Of a stretch of DNA of 64,000 nucleotides, positions 46,302-56,634 are shown in pieces. The first letter of the stretch is position 1, and every line of letters starts with the position of its first letter. This DNA comes from Rutstroemia sp. NJR-2017a BVV2 (taxonomy: Eukaryota; Ascomycota; Leotiomycetes; Helotiales; Rutstroemiaceae), in the NCBI GenBank assembly GCA_002946415.1, contig NJPS01000079.1:1-64000 (forward strand), in the 5' to 3' direction. The position numbers were made by a program, and so were the translations under genes. Under the pieces are notes generated by a model, which worked only from the letters and a program-made list of their open reading frames with translations, was not told the origin of the DNA and searched no databases.

Positions 46302-47364
46302 TCATTCCTTCACCTTTTCCCATGAAATTGTTCGCGCTCCTTTCATACCTTCTTTATACAATTCTCTTGCTCTGTTGAGCAGTTTCTGACCTTCCGGGTC
46401 CTTTTTGAAAGCCACATGACGATCAGCTGAGTCACAGCCGTATCGGCTCCAGTGCGACATCAATGGTAAATTCACATGTTTCTCCCATTTTCCAATCAAA
46501 GCAGCATCAACCCCAACAACCGAAAATTCCATCGACGCCCGCATGTTCGCTAACTCGGCCCAGATATCATCCCTTTCTTTGGTGCACCAGCGTGGATGTA
46601 TGTTTCCAGCATAGATCTTCTGCAACATCTCCTTCTCGACAGCGCCGCCATATCCTAACGACACAAGGCAGTTGTCTGCGATGATATTCGTTCGGTCTGC
46701 AGCGGTGTCCCCTGCCTTGATTGTTCTTAGATTTGGTGAGTGTGCGGTATGAGCTCCTATCATTTGCTGGACGTATCTCATTCGTATGATTCGCCCAATA
46801 TCGAATAATGGCTCCCGCATCTTCCTGTCTTCCTTCAGAATCCTCACGTCTTCGCTCAGGCTTTGGACGGTCTCCTGAAGAGTGGTCTGCAGTTTCATTG
46901 ACGCGTCTAGTTGGGATTTTTGGCGGGCTAACTCATTTTCTAGTTTGCTTACTTGGAGTGCTAATTCGTCACGTTCTTCTGAGACGCGAGACAAGGTTTG
47001 CTCCATGGCTTGTTTTTCCCTTTCCGCTTCGCTGGCTACAGCTTCTGCGCTGGCTTTTTCGGCGCGTAATTGGGCGAGCTCGTGCCTCAGCTCTTTAATG
47101 AGATCTTCGACAGGAGCTCCATTGACTGTGGTAGTCGTAATAATGGCATCTGCGTCGTACGCCTCCGGTCCGTGTTCCAAATGGTGGATCTCATGGTCTG
47201 ACGTCGATAGATGGCCATTCGTAGTAGCATCGTCGTAAGGGCTCCGGCTGCCGCGCGTCTATTCCGAGTTAGCATTAATCATCATGTACAGTAAGAGGAG
47301 CCGAGGCTACCTTCACACTGCCGCCAGAAGTTTGGCCCGATGCCGTGTTTTGGACTGTACTCAT
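46302..47364 (-). CDS. Coiled-coil protein A of a tandem family, function unknown
   Basis: Exons on the minus strand are 47364-47311 and 47258-46302, giving 336 residues. The 52-nt phase-0 intron has a GTAGCC donor, a GCTAAC branch and a TAG acceptor. Residues 1-60 are polar and disordered. Residues about 68-165 form an uninterrupted predicted coiled coil rich in Glu/Leu/Ala (LIKELRHELAQLRAEKA, SKLENELARQKSQLD). From about residue 168 comes a globular-looking domain: LFDIGRIIRMRYVQQ, then GDTAADRTNIIADNCLV, then EKEMLQKIYAG and a Trp-rich end (RWCTKERDDIWAELANM). The same order of motifs occurs in the genes at 50053-51783 and 52439-53830. I do not recognise the domain. It is the most downstream of five same-strand genes. 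Alternative readings of the short first exon are possible. Confidence 0.7.
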
Positions 47365-48028
47365 TTTCTTACTCGAATGTATTGTATTTTTTGTCGTGCG
47401 AAGTATTGCGTACGATTTCTAATGAGGAAGAGTTGAAGTGTTTATTTGCTGTTGGAGGTTCATTTTCAGGATTGGTTGCGCGAAATCAGGTCATGTGAGA
47501 GGTGGGTAAATTGTTTATCTCTAGGCTACAACAGCCATACTTAAGCCTTCATTTATTTCACCGCCATCTACCATATAGTCGAAGGGTTGTGACCTGCTAG
47601 GCAGGATAGGCAGCAGCTGTGTCTATGTTCTTATGAAGCAAATGGCTCTTACAATCATCTCAATGATCAGAAAGTGAAGTTATTATTCTGAGCCTAGATG
47701 CAAGCCGACGGTTGCAATAACTTCATCCGGCATTTAGATGGATGGAAGAGAAAGCACCGTGAACATCATATCCCAATATCTGGCGTCACTTACGATATGT
47801 CTGGGGACATATTTCAGTCAAGGCCCTGAATAATTTATCCTCTTGCGCACTGCCACCCAAGTTGGAATACGTAGTATTGAGAAGCATTGGGTCATATTCG
47901 AGTCCATATCCAGAAGCTATGGAAGTAATATGCTGCTGCTGGTATCTAAATTATGCTCTTGTAGAGTGATCGTTTATGACCGGTAGAAGTACTCTCAGCG
48001 TCCTTGAACCAATTTAGGGCTGGGACAG
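47365..48028. other. Intergenic region within the coiled-coil gene cluster
   Basis: No gene is seen. It is the promoter of coiled-coil gene A (minus) and the 3' flank of gene B. Confidence 0.5.
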
Positions 48029-48792
48029 CTACATATGAAGCGAAGTCAACCCAAACTCGACAAGCCTCTTCATATCTTCTTCCGTCGATCTCATACAAAT
48101 GAACATCGCTGCGGCTCTCTGATAGTTCTCGCTCCAGCTTCTCACCATTTCGGCTTTCTTCTCGGCCAATTTGGCTTTCTTCTCGACCAATTCGGCTTTC
48201 CTCTGGACAAATTTGGCTTTCTGCTCGATGAATTTGGCTTTCATCTCAACCATTTCGGCTTTCTTTTCAAATAATTCGGTTTTCATCTCGACCAATTCGG
48301 GTCTTATCCCGATCAAGCTGGCTTTCATCGTGACCAATTTAGTTTCCATCTCGACCAATTCGGCTTTTATCTTAGCTAATTCAGCTTTCATCTCGACCAA
48401 TTCGGCTTCCTCCTCGCCCAATTCAATTTTTATCTCGACCAATTCGGCTTTCGACTCCTCTATACCATCTTTGTATTGGCGCAGAAACTTCATCTCATCC
48501 TCCAGAGCCTCTGCCTTTCTTACAGTCTCTTCTTGTTGCTGCTCGACGATATCATTGGTCGTAGCCTCCGTCAACTGTTTTGAAACATTAGTCGTGAATT
48601 TAACTATTAATTGTTATCTTCACTTACCTTTTGATCCTCAGAATAAGTTTTGGACATTTCGGTAAACTTCTCCTCGAGCAAGGTAGCAAGATTGCTGGGA
48701 TGTAGTTTGAGAAGCTCGAGATAAATCTTGCTTGCATTTTCATTCAACCCTTCTAGTTGAGTGCTTTGTTCTTCCATGATATACTTCTTCAT
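48029..48792 (-). CDS. Heptad-repeat coiled-coil protein B, function unknown
   Basis: Exons on the minus strand are 48792-48628 and 48574-48029, giving 236 residues. The phase-0 intron has GTAAGT and CAG ends. The first about 60 residues are helical (LEEKFTEMSKTYSEDQK). Residues about 75-205 consist of successive seven-residue units of the type (A)ELVE(M/K)K, for example AELVEMKAELAKIKAELVEM and KAELVEKKAKLAEKKAEMV. This is a perfect a-d heptad pattern that predicts a long continuous coiled coil. The heptads are encoded by diverged 21-bp tandem repeats. A short tail (RAAAMFICMRSTEEDMKRLV) follows. The conserved C-terminal domain of the neighbouring genes A, C and D is absent, so B could be a derived, coil-only member or an unrelated gene inserted in the array. 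Confidence 0.65.
48150..48462 (-). repeat. 21-bp tandem repeats encoding heptads
   Basis: About 15 adjacent 21-bp units (plus-strand consensus AATTCGGCTTTCATCTCGACC) with 60-90% identity between copies. The unit is exactly seven codons, so each copy encodes one coiled-coil heptad. This suggests the coil grew by in-frame unit duplication. Confidence 0.85.
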
Positions 48793-50052
48793 GTTTGTGG
48801 CGTCGCTAGAAGACTCGGAATATTTTTGGTGGTAGTTCTTAATGAAGGTTTTGAGAAGTGGAATGAGTTGATTCTTTACTCAATAAGTGAGATCTAACGG
48901 GTCTATTTATGCTAAGAAAGTGGACAGGCAATCCTCCGTACTGGGCATAATAAAGGTAGTAAAAGTATTGTTATAATGGGTGAATCTCACAGTATCGAGT
49001 GAAGTTCTCCTGTATTTGCAGGTCAGGTGGTGCATTCTTGATTGACTCTTGTCTATGGGGCGCAAGTTCGCAACAAACAAACACTACCGAGATTAGGTGA
49101 TAGTGAATTGGCTGCTGTTCTCATACTGTTCTCACTTCGAGATCGAAGTGTTAGTCCAGTAGATCTTTTTAGAATTCGTGGTTGTTGATGTTATGTTCGA
49201 ATTAGCCTGAGAAGTTGACGCGAAGTCGTAGAGATGTGTTGCTATTACAGTAGACTCGCAAGCAAAACATTCAATTCAGGAAAGTTTGTATTCAGTTTCC
49301 GGGGCGAAACGAAGGGCAAGCTTAGAGATTAATAGTTCCGCTTACGGAGTAAGATATGATTTTCGTGTCTTTACCGAGCTCAGGGGAAGGGCCGCCAAGT
49401 ATCGGCAGGTACTTCGCCAAATGCAAGAGTTGAAATTTCAGTTATTCGGGTTCTATCAGTCTCAATGCAGTTTTCCAACTGAGTTCAATATTCTGAAATT
49501 AAATATGCGAACGCGAGACTCGTAGGCTGCGCAAACGGTTAACCGTGGGATGCCCATGGTATTGCCAAGACAATCCGCGGGTTATCCGTTGCGGAGCGGA
49601 TAGTTAAGAATCCATGGTTAACTCATGGTTGATCCGCGGGTACCTAACGAATATCCGTCAATCCGTAGGTTAATCTGCAGATCTATCCGTAATACGCAGA
49701 TCCGTGGGGTTATATACAGATAATCTGGGGAACCTATGTTCATAGAGGGTATCTCCACGACGGGAGACATGGACCGCAACTGATAGAAGGAGAGTCGCAG
49801 TTAATACAACTATTTTCCCAAACGGAATGGAATAAGCTCATATTCTCTATCTACGCATTAAATAATCATTCAACGATGATAACATGATTACCTATTAACA
49901 TTAAATCCTAAAGAAACCGCCTGTTCATGCCCCCAGCAAGACACGAAGAAGTGATACTGACCATAACACCGCAACCAAAAAAAAGGAATGCCGAACCAGT
50001 GACTCTCGATCCTAGAATATTCCTTAACCATGAAGCTCCCAACCACTCTGTC
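48793..50052. other. Intergenic region within the coiled-coil gene cluster
   Basis: No supportable gene. A 79-codon plus frame at 49286-49525 has no recognisable feature. It contains the cryptic short-repeat tract described separately. Confidence 0.5.
49538..49735. repeat. Cryptic tract of ATCCGCGG/GGTTAA-type short motifs
   Basis: About 200 bp contain many imperfect, both-orientation occurrences of a short motif close to AATCCGCGGGTTA: GTTAACCGTGGGAT, AATCCGCGGGTTA, GATCCGCGGGTA, AATCCGTAGGTTA, CAGATCCGTGGGGTTA. It is not a simple tandem repeat. It could be a decayed palindromic element. Confidence 0.5.
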
Positions 50053-51783
50053 CTACAGCTTAACCGCCTCGTCCTCGGCCTTCTGTGCAAGCTCATAGAA
50101 CTCCACCAAGTCTCTCATATACACCACTTTCTCCGCCCACCTTCTATCAGTTCTCTCCATAGAATCGAAGATCGCCCCTCTCTCCTTTGGAGTTTTCGCG
50201 TCGATGGAGTAGAAAAAGTTAAGAATATCCACGAAATATCGAAGAAACCGAAGATCCTTTCTCTTGGACAAGGTTCCAGACGTGAATGATCCGCATGCAG
50301 CGAGACGAGCATGCATATCAAACACCTCATCCAGTTGTATAGAAACCCCAACCAAAGTCTCGTACTCTTTCACAGTGATACCGTAAATATTGGCAAACAT
50401 CTCCTCACTGATGGTATGCCCCTCAATCGCACCAGAATCCAGTGATCTCCATGCAGCGAAGTGCGCAGCAACATGCCCGCTGCCAATCGCAATATCTCCG
50501 TTCTCAATAACTCCATGGTGTGTACGACCGCGCGTATTCTCGAGTGAGACATCTTTACCCCCGCGCTTGATGTGCTTCAGAGTCTCGAAATTGCGCGCTA
50601 GAACCGGCAGAGCGATGTCCTCGGCGAGGACGGTAAGCGCGGCGTTTTCTTCCCGTAGTTCAACGACTTGTTTTAGAAGTCCGTCGACGAGACTTTCTAC
50701 TTCGGCGAACCCTTTGTCGAGACGACGATTGTCCGCTTGGCTGTTGGCGAGATCGGTGGATAGTTGCTCTCTATTTTTGTGACGAGTGCTGACTCCGAGT
50801 TGTGTCATGCTAGATTCGTCTTGAGACCAGATTAAGCTTAGATTGGGCTCGGTTTGGGATTTTAGAAGACTTTGCTGGGTTTCAGAGGATGAAGGGAGGG
50901 TTCTTTGGGTAGATTTGGCGTAAAGTACCAATGCGTTATCGGAGGAGATTAGATTATTCGGATTTGTGAAGTTAGATGCTTCATCTAGGTTGGGCATCGG
51001 TGACGGGTCATAAGGTCTTTGCACCTATCAATTGAGTGTTAGATATGTATAGCGCATGAGCAGGATCTAGAGTGTAGTACTCGTGCTAGTACTTACCTTT
51101 CTTTGTTCAAGGGTCTCCTTGTTCTTGTTTTCCACACTGGAAAGCTTGGCTTGGACAGTAGCATCTACATGCTTCTTCCATGCCTCTTCAGTGAACTGCA
51201 CCACCTTGCTATGGACTTCTAGCTCTGCTGCCGAAAGATCTCGATGCGGGTCCGGAGAGTAACTGTTGATATTGTTGATGGACTTTATCTCGTTAGCATA
51301 TGTCTCATTCCATATTCGTTACGAACTACCCGAGGAACATACCTTGAAGACCCTGGCCTTTCTCTCCGCCAACTGCGACTCCAACTCGCGAAGCTCATGC
51401 GTGTTATTCTCTCTCGGTCCGGACAGCTCATGGTCTAGCTCAGAATCTTCGCGACCACCTTCGTCAACTTCCTCTACAGTATCAAGGCTGTGCCGAATTA
51501 TGGTGCTGGTGCTACTGTTCCTGAGATGCTCAATCCTAACTTTGGCTCTCTCATACTGGTTGATGAGTTTAGTGATTGCACGAAGGGTAAATTGTGAGCC
51601 GCAGGAGCGGAATCGTCTAGCCGGAGGTGGAGGGTAGTTGGATGGTGTTTTGTATTGGTAGGACTGTATGGGATTAGCTTGGATTAAGGTAGTAGATTTG
51701 TTGCGATCTGATGAGAGTGCGAGATTGTTCATACTTACCCGAGAGGAGGGGCAAGACCTGGCGGACGAGGATTGTTCAGTCAT
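50053..51783 (-). CDS. Coiled-coil protein C of a tandem family, function unknown
   Basis: Exons on the minus strand are 51783-51739, 51663-51343, 51282-51097 and 51024-50053, giving 507 residues; all three introns are phase 0. Residues about 45-185 contain helical, charged segments (LRAITKLINQYERAKVRIEH, HELRELESQLAERKARVF, VQFTEEAWKKHVDATVQAKL). A second coil lies at about 267-320 (VDGLLKQVVELREENAALTV). The C-terminal domain (about 320-507) contains NGDIAIGSGHVAAHFAAW, then SEEMFANIYGITVKEYETLV and LRFLRYFVDILNFFYSID. These line up with proteins A and D. The first intron (75 nt, GTAAGT/CAG) has no in-frame stop and could be retained to add 25 residues. No enzyme or DNA-binding motif is visible. 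Confidence 0.7.
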
Positions 51784-52438
51784 GGCGATGATAATGTGTA
51801 GCAAATTTCGATGAAAGAGGATGTGATGTTGTCGATAAGTTGCGATAACAAGCAGTTAGTCGTTTGAGGTTGATGTAAATACAAAACTAGAGATCGTAAA
51901 GTAAGGCAACGAAGAGATAGAAAAACACTTCCTTTCAAAATAGCGTTGCCCCTTGGGGGGCTGAGGGTAATTAGATCATCTCTCTGGTAACTATACCATG
52001 CAGAATAATACAGCAGACAGTTATCTTTCTGGCTAAACGGAGGCCAGTCTACCAATAATAAAGTAGTCCCGTTGTATTAACTGTTAGTATTGTTCTCTCT
52101 TTACTTCACTAATGCAGGTCATCTCATCTACCTGACCAGGTCTCACTACTCCTGTATGTATTAATTTGGTGCAACACGTTGCTCTTCTGTAGTTAATGCG
52201 TAGTCACGGTGCCGAAGTAAAGTTGGGAAAATGTCAAGTTGTCATTTTAGCCGTAGCCCTCTCGACAACAGCCGTAACACTGAACTGCACCTTCATGCTA
52301 CCCTCGTTTAATACACGAAAGGCCTATGTACATTCTCATATTTGAGACACATCCATATAGCTCGATCCCTACTGTAACCTCAACCCGACGCGTAACCCCC
52401 GAAAGATGTCGACTGCGTGGGAGGCCGCTCGCCTACTC
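51784..52438. other. Intergenic region within the coiled-coil gene cluster
   Basis: No gene is seen. It is the promoter of gene C and the 3' flank of gene D. Confidence 0.5.
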
Positions 52439-53830
52439 TTATTGAGAACGAAGTCCAGCCTTTTCCGCACGCACGATATCAGCACAATTTCGGCGCATAG
52501 TGACGCAAAATACTTCAACTCTTTGGCTATTGTTGAGTGCTTGAACAATTTCAGAATCTGGCTTAGAACTCTTCTTGAGATTGTTGTAGAGATTTTTGCA
52601 CTTCTCAAACAGATTTAAGAAGTTTTTGTCCTCAACTTTGTTGTGGCTAAGTTTGGTGAACGATAGGCAGTGAGCCATGGTGCCATGCAGATTTATGATT
52701 TCGAGCATCTTCGATCCGGTAGCAAATACGCCGGTGCGTCCTTGATACACAGTTATATAGGAAAAGCCATAAATCTCGCTGAAGATTTCACTGTATTTTT
52801 TCCCGCGGTTTGAATCAGCAGTAAGCATGTTGGCATCAATCATTGCATTGCCGCAGCGGGCAGCGTTGGTGCCTTTGTCGATAATGGCACGATCCGGCTC
52901 TCCTCGAACTTTATTAATGATTCCTGAAGAACCGAGACGTCTTTTAGAGCATTCCATGAAGCGGAGACGAATATCGATTGCAGGCTCAATGAGCAGACTT
53001 TGTTCTTGAATTTTGTCGTTGAGCATATTGATGTTCTCAGTCAGAGCTTTTTTCTCCGCAGTATGATTACTCAAAGCCTGATTGTATTTGGCTTTGAAAT
53101 ATTGGAGCTCTGTTTCGGTGTTGGCGTTCCTGATCGCTAACTCATCCAGCTCATCTTTGGCCGCGCTGAGTTCCATCTGAAAATCAGGCAGGTCTTTGGA
53201 CTCGCAGCTCGAGCAGGTCTTCTTTTCAGTGGAAGTTCCAACCTTGACGCCACAACCGACAGATCCGTCATCTGTATTCATGCCTAGAAGTGCTTGTTTT
53301 TCCTCGAAAAGTGCCTGAAAATGTCAGTTTTTTGATTCTCTTCGCCGATCTACGAAGAGGAGATTACCATTCGTTTCTTTCCAATCTCCTTGAGCTCCAA
53401 CGACCAGGTAACAACACGCTGTTCTTGCTCTTTGGACTTTTCCTCCCACGCTTTTCTGATGTTTTCATCATCGTTATTTGTAGCAAGAGAGAGCTTGATG
53501 CCAACCAGTACAACCTGGAAAGGTGCCACAAATGTAGCTCTCTTCTTTTCAACGAACTACCGTGAATCAGCATTCAGCACTCAGTACTCAGGCCTTACTC
53601 AACACGATGTTTTGTAGGCTGATAAAACTCACCTCGCGCCATTCCTTTAATTCATCTTCAAATCCTTGCTTAAGCGTAGCTCGATCTGCCTCAGCTTTGA
53701 GCAGATTTTCCTCGAGACTGATCTGCTCGTTATCCAAAGCCGCCAATTTTGCATTGATATTAGCAAAATGAGCTCGCTTTGCATCAAAGCTCTTCATCGT
53801 TCCTGTTTTTTCGAGAGTTGAGACCAGCAT
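52439..53830 (-). CDS. Coiled-coil protein D of a tandem family, function unknown
   Basis: Exons on the minus strand are 53830-53633, 53556-53368 and 53314-52439, giving 420 residues; both introns are phase 0 (donors GTGAGT and GTAATC). The N-terminal 130 residues are coiled coil (INAKLAALDNEQISLEENLL, KAWEEKSKEQEQRVTWSLEL). A Cys pair pattern (KTCSSCESK) follows, then a second coil (about 172-235). The C-terminal domain (about 235-420) reads AIDIRLRFMEC, GTNAARCGNAMIDANMLT, SEIFSEIYGF and NFLNLFEKCKNLYNNL. It parallels A (IIRMRYVQ, IIADNCLV, EMLQKIYAG) and C (SGHVAAHFA, EEMFANIYGI, RFLRYFVDILNFFY). I do not recognise the domain. Relationship to the neighbours is from alignment by eye. Confidence 0.7.
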
Positions 53831-54668
53831 CTTCCTTTCCGGTCGAAGTTTAAGATGAGTTGTTGTGATGTTGAAGGTTGAAGGCTGAAGATGAAGCGTT
53901 TCCCATGTTCATAAGAAAAGGTGCCCCTCTTCTCCCGCGTTGCCCCACTTCTACTCGCGTCCGAAGAACATATTCACTGTAAAGGTAATACAATCAGTGA
54001 CAGAAAACTCAGCTTTGAGTTTTGGGGAGTTAGATCGGTGAGGCAGTTGAGGCTGATGTGGAGGCCATGCAACTGGTCAGAAGATGATAGTATTGCTGGC
54101 GTTAGTGATCTAAGGGAAGTAGGACTGTAGAAAACTCGGTCCAGTATGAATTTTCCTTCTTGAATAGGGAGTAGGAAGCAATCAAACGGGTGCAGCAATA
54201 GGTTGACAAGCTGCGGATTTTTATCTTATGTATTGAGCCAGCCCGGTTGTCGGAATGGAGCCACGCAGGCGCTTTGTGCCTAGCCTAGCCACTGGTTTTC
54301 AATTAGGCCTTCTGCAAAAATGTGAGAGATTTTATTCACTAATTTCGCAGCACATCTAGAAGTTTCCACTCGGAGAATTCACTATTTCCTTCTTTGTGAT
54401 GTTGAGCCTTGAGGTCGATCTACCATGAGCCTTGGGTACTGTATCAAGCAAGTGAGATGACACATGTCTCTCACCGAACAGCATTGATGCAAGGACAAAT
54501 TCAAACCACCAGTCTGGCCCTATGACCCAGCTATTAGGACTAAACAGCCCAATATATGAAATGACACTGATAATGGGTGAGGTACCATTCCTGGGATGTC
54601 GTAAGATGCACCTACGCCATTCGACTTTCCACTCAATGACATATGGCATTTGCACTTGCCACTCGGAG
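53831..54668. other. Intergenic region between coiled-coil gene D and the kinesin gene
   Basis: The minus frame 54796-54356 is open and overlaps the kinesin 3' end, but it cannot be spliced to the kinesin exon without an implausibly short intron (20-37 nt). I read it as 3' untranslated sequence. Confidence 0.45.
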
Positions 54669-56634
54669 CTAACTTGTTCTATTTCTTCTACAAACAGAAA
54701 TATAATAGTATCTAGTGCTCTGATCGTATTCCAGAACGACCTCCTTTTCCATCGACTCGACATCAACAACAACCTGGCGCCACAGATTGATCTCATAAGC
54801 TTCAGCCATGATACCTTGTGTCACAACTGCGCATATATACTGAGAACCAGGATTGGCTTTTCCAGAAGTCGCCTGTGTATTGCTAACAGGAGAAAGTACA
54901 ACCGCCAAGTTGATACCGTCCGGTGTGCTGCCTTCTTCCCCATCACCAGAAGTCTTCTTCCAGCTAATTACCATACCGGGCTGAATTCGCTCCTTGAATG
55001 GTACACCCATATTAGTAGGATTCAAGTCCTTGCTCGAAGATCTATTCGTCGCTTCGATTGGAGTGCCAGAATCCGTTGATTCACCTGGATTAGGTATCTG
55101 CGTATTCGAAGTGTCATCGTTGCGCTGCGAATCAATGTGCATCCGCCAGATCTTAGATGCAAAGGCCTTCGCTTGCTCCGCGCTCACACCAGGACTCTTT
55201 CGACATCGATTCTCGATATCGGTAGATGAAAGATGGAGGAATTGAGCGCCTGATTCGGTAGGGGCTAAGATGGTAGGTGAGATTGGTGGGGCACCTGACT
55301 TTTTTCGGAGTCTTGATGTCAGTAACAAGATATGATACCAAAAATGACACATTCAGAGACTCACATTTTTACTTATCCACTCTCTCAATTGCGTATTACT
55401 CCAAGTCATCGGAGCCACTGGATTATAAACCACATTTTTACCCGTCGGAACAGGCACCCGCAGCGTCTTCGCATATCGCAGCGTGTTCTTGCTTGGTCCC
55501 ACATCAGCCAGACTTGGATTTACACACGCTATCACCACAGTCTTACAATCACTGATACTCGCCGGATCGAAAACGTGCTTCAGAACCTTTGTCAGCGCGC
55601 TGTGTCGGAATGGCACGTGAGGTTTCTTCTGCTTCGACTTTGGATCATCTGAGAGCATAAGAGCGTCCGCTTGAGCTTTTCCACGGATGCAATCTTTCAA
55701 TACCGATAGACTAATGTTGATCTCACGCGTCTCACGCATGCGGTCAGCTCCATGGATAGCAATGTCACGAGCGGCTTCAGAGCCTGCTAAGTCGATTAGA
55801 TAGAGGAGTCCATCGGAGCCCGTAGATGGATTAGTAACGCGGATACGACATATACCATGCGAGCGCGACGAAGCATCATTCTTGAAAGTTGGGGCTGTGC
55901 GTCTGAAAGATGCTGCGTGCTCGATCAGATCTATCATCTCGTCTCTGCTGTGCACTTGGTGTTCCTCCGCTCCTGCCAGTTGAGTGGCTCCAAAGGCATC
56001 TTCGAGGATGGATATTGGTGCACGTGAGTTGAGTAGGTCGTATGCGGAGTTCCCGGCGAGGTCAATGATGGTGATGTGGATATTTCTTTGACCCTCGAAA
56101 GTCCCGCTCATCAGTGATTCCGCGACGAGCTGTTCCAGTCTACTGACTGTGAATGTTTTACCGGAACCAGTTTGGCCGTAGGCAAAAAGTGTTCCGATCC
56201 CTCCATTCCACGCGAAGGGAACTAGGTCTGTCACGAGATCCTGGTAGATCTCCTCGGTCGTGGACTGTGAGTCGAAAAGTCTATCTACTTCATAATTGAA
56301 GGACTGCAAGTACGCGCGATAAGTAAGACTGGCATGGGGAAATGGAATCCAAAGTATAGACTGTCCTTCGTACCTTAAGTATCGGTCGCCCTCTAGGATG
56401 ATTGTACAGATCGTGGATGTCGACCACACCCGCCGTGGCAGAACTTGGAAAGATGGCACAGGGAAAGCCAGTACTAACTTCTTCTTCCAAGAGAGGTCTG
56501 ATTCTGGCTCCAACAACCATGTTTGGATTGCCTGTTCCAGCCGTGGTTTGATTTGTTTGAGAAGCAGAAACGGGTTTGAGCGCTTTTAGCAGAGCCTGGT
56601 ATCGGGCCACATTATCAAGGATGAACTTGTCCAT
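54669..56634 (-). CDS. Kinesin motor protein with SAM-like C-terminal region
   Basis: Exons on the minus strand are 56634-56374, 56303-55365 and 55298-54669, giving 609 residues; both introns are phase 0. Motor motifs: the first strand MVVGARIRPLLEEE; P-loop GQTGSGKT (residues 130-137); switch I NDASSRSHG (about 229); switch II LIDLAGSE (about 258); and VPFRHSALTKVLKHVF, which is part of the microtubule-binding surface. NTLRYAKTLR ends the motor domain. After it, MTWSNTQLREWISKN joins across intron 2 to SGAPPISPTILAPTESGAQF and LSSTDIENRC, which looks like a SAM-type fold. A short beta-rich end (TRYYYISV) follows. The motor most resembles the kinesin-13/KIF24 type. There is no long coiled coil in this protein. 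It is the first (5') of five minus-strand genes; the other four are coiled-coil proteins. Confidence 0.82.

Noticed and set aside
48150..48462. CRISPR-like array
   Set aside because: The 21-bp units are directly adjacent without spacers, encode heptads, and the genome is eukaryotic.
54356..54796. Extra C-terminal exon of the kinesin gene
   Set aside because: Joining it in frame needs an intron of 20-37 nt, and the 54669 stop directly follows the family-like TRYYYISV end.
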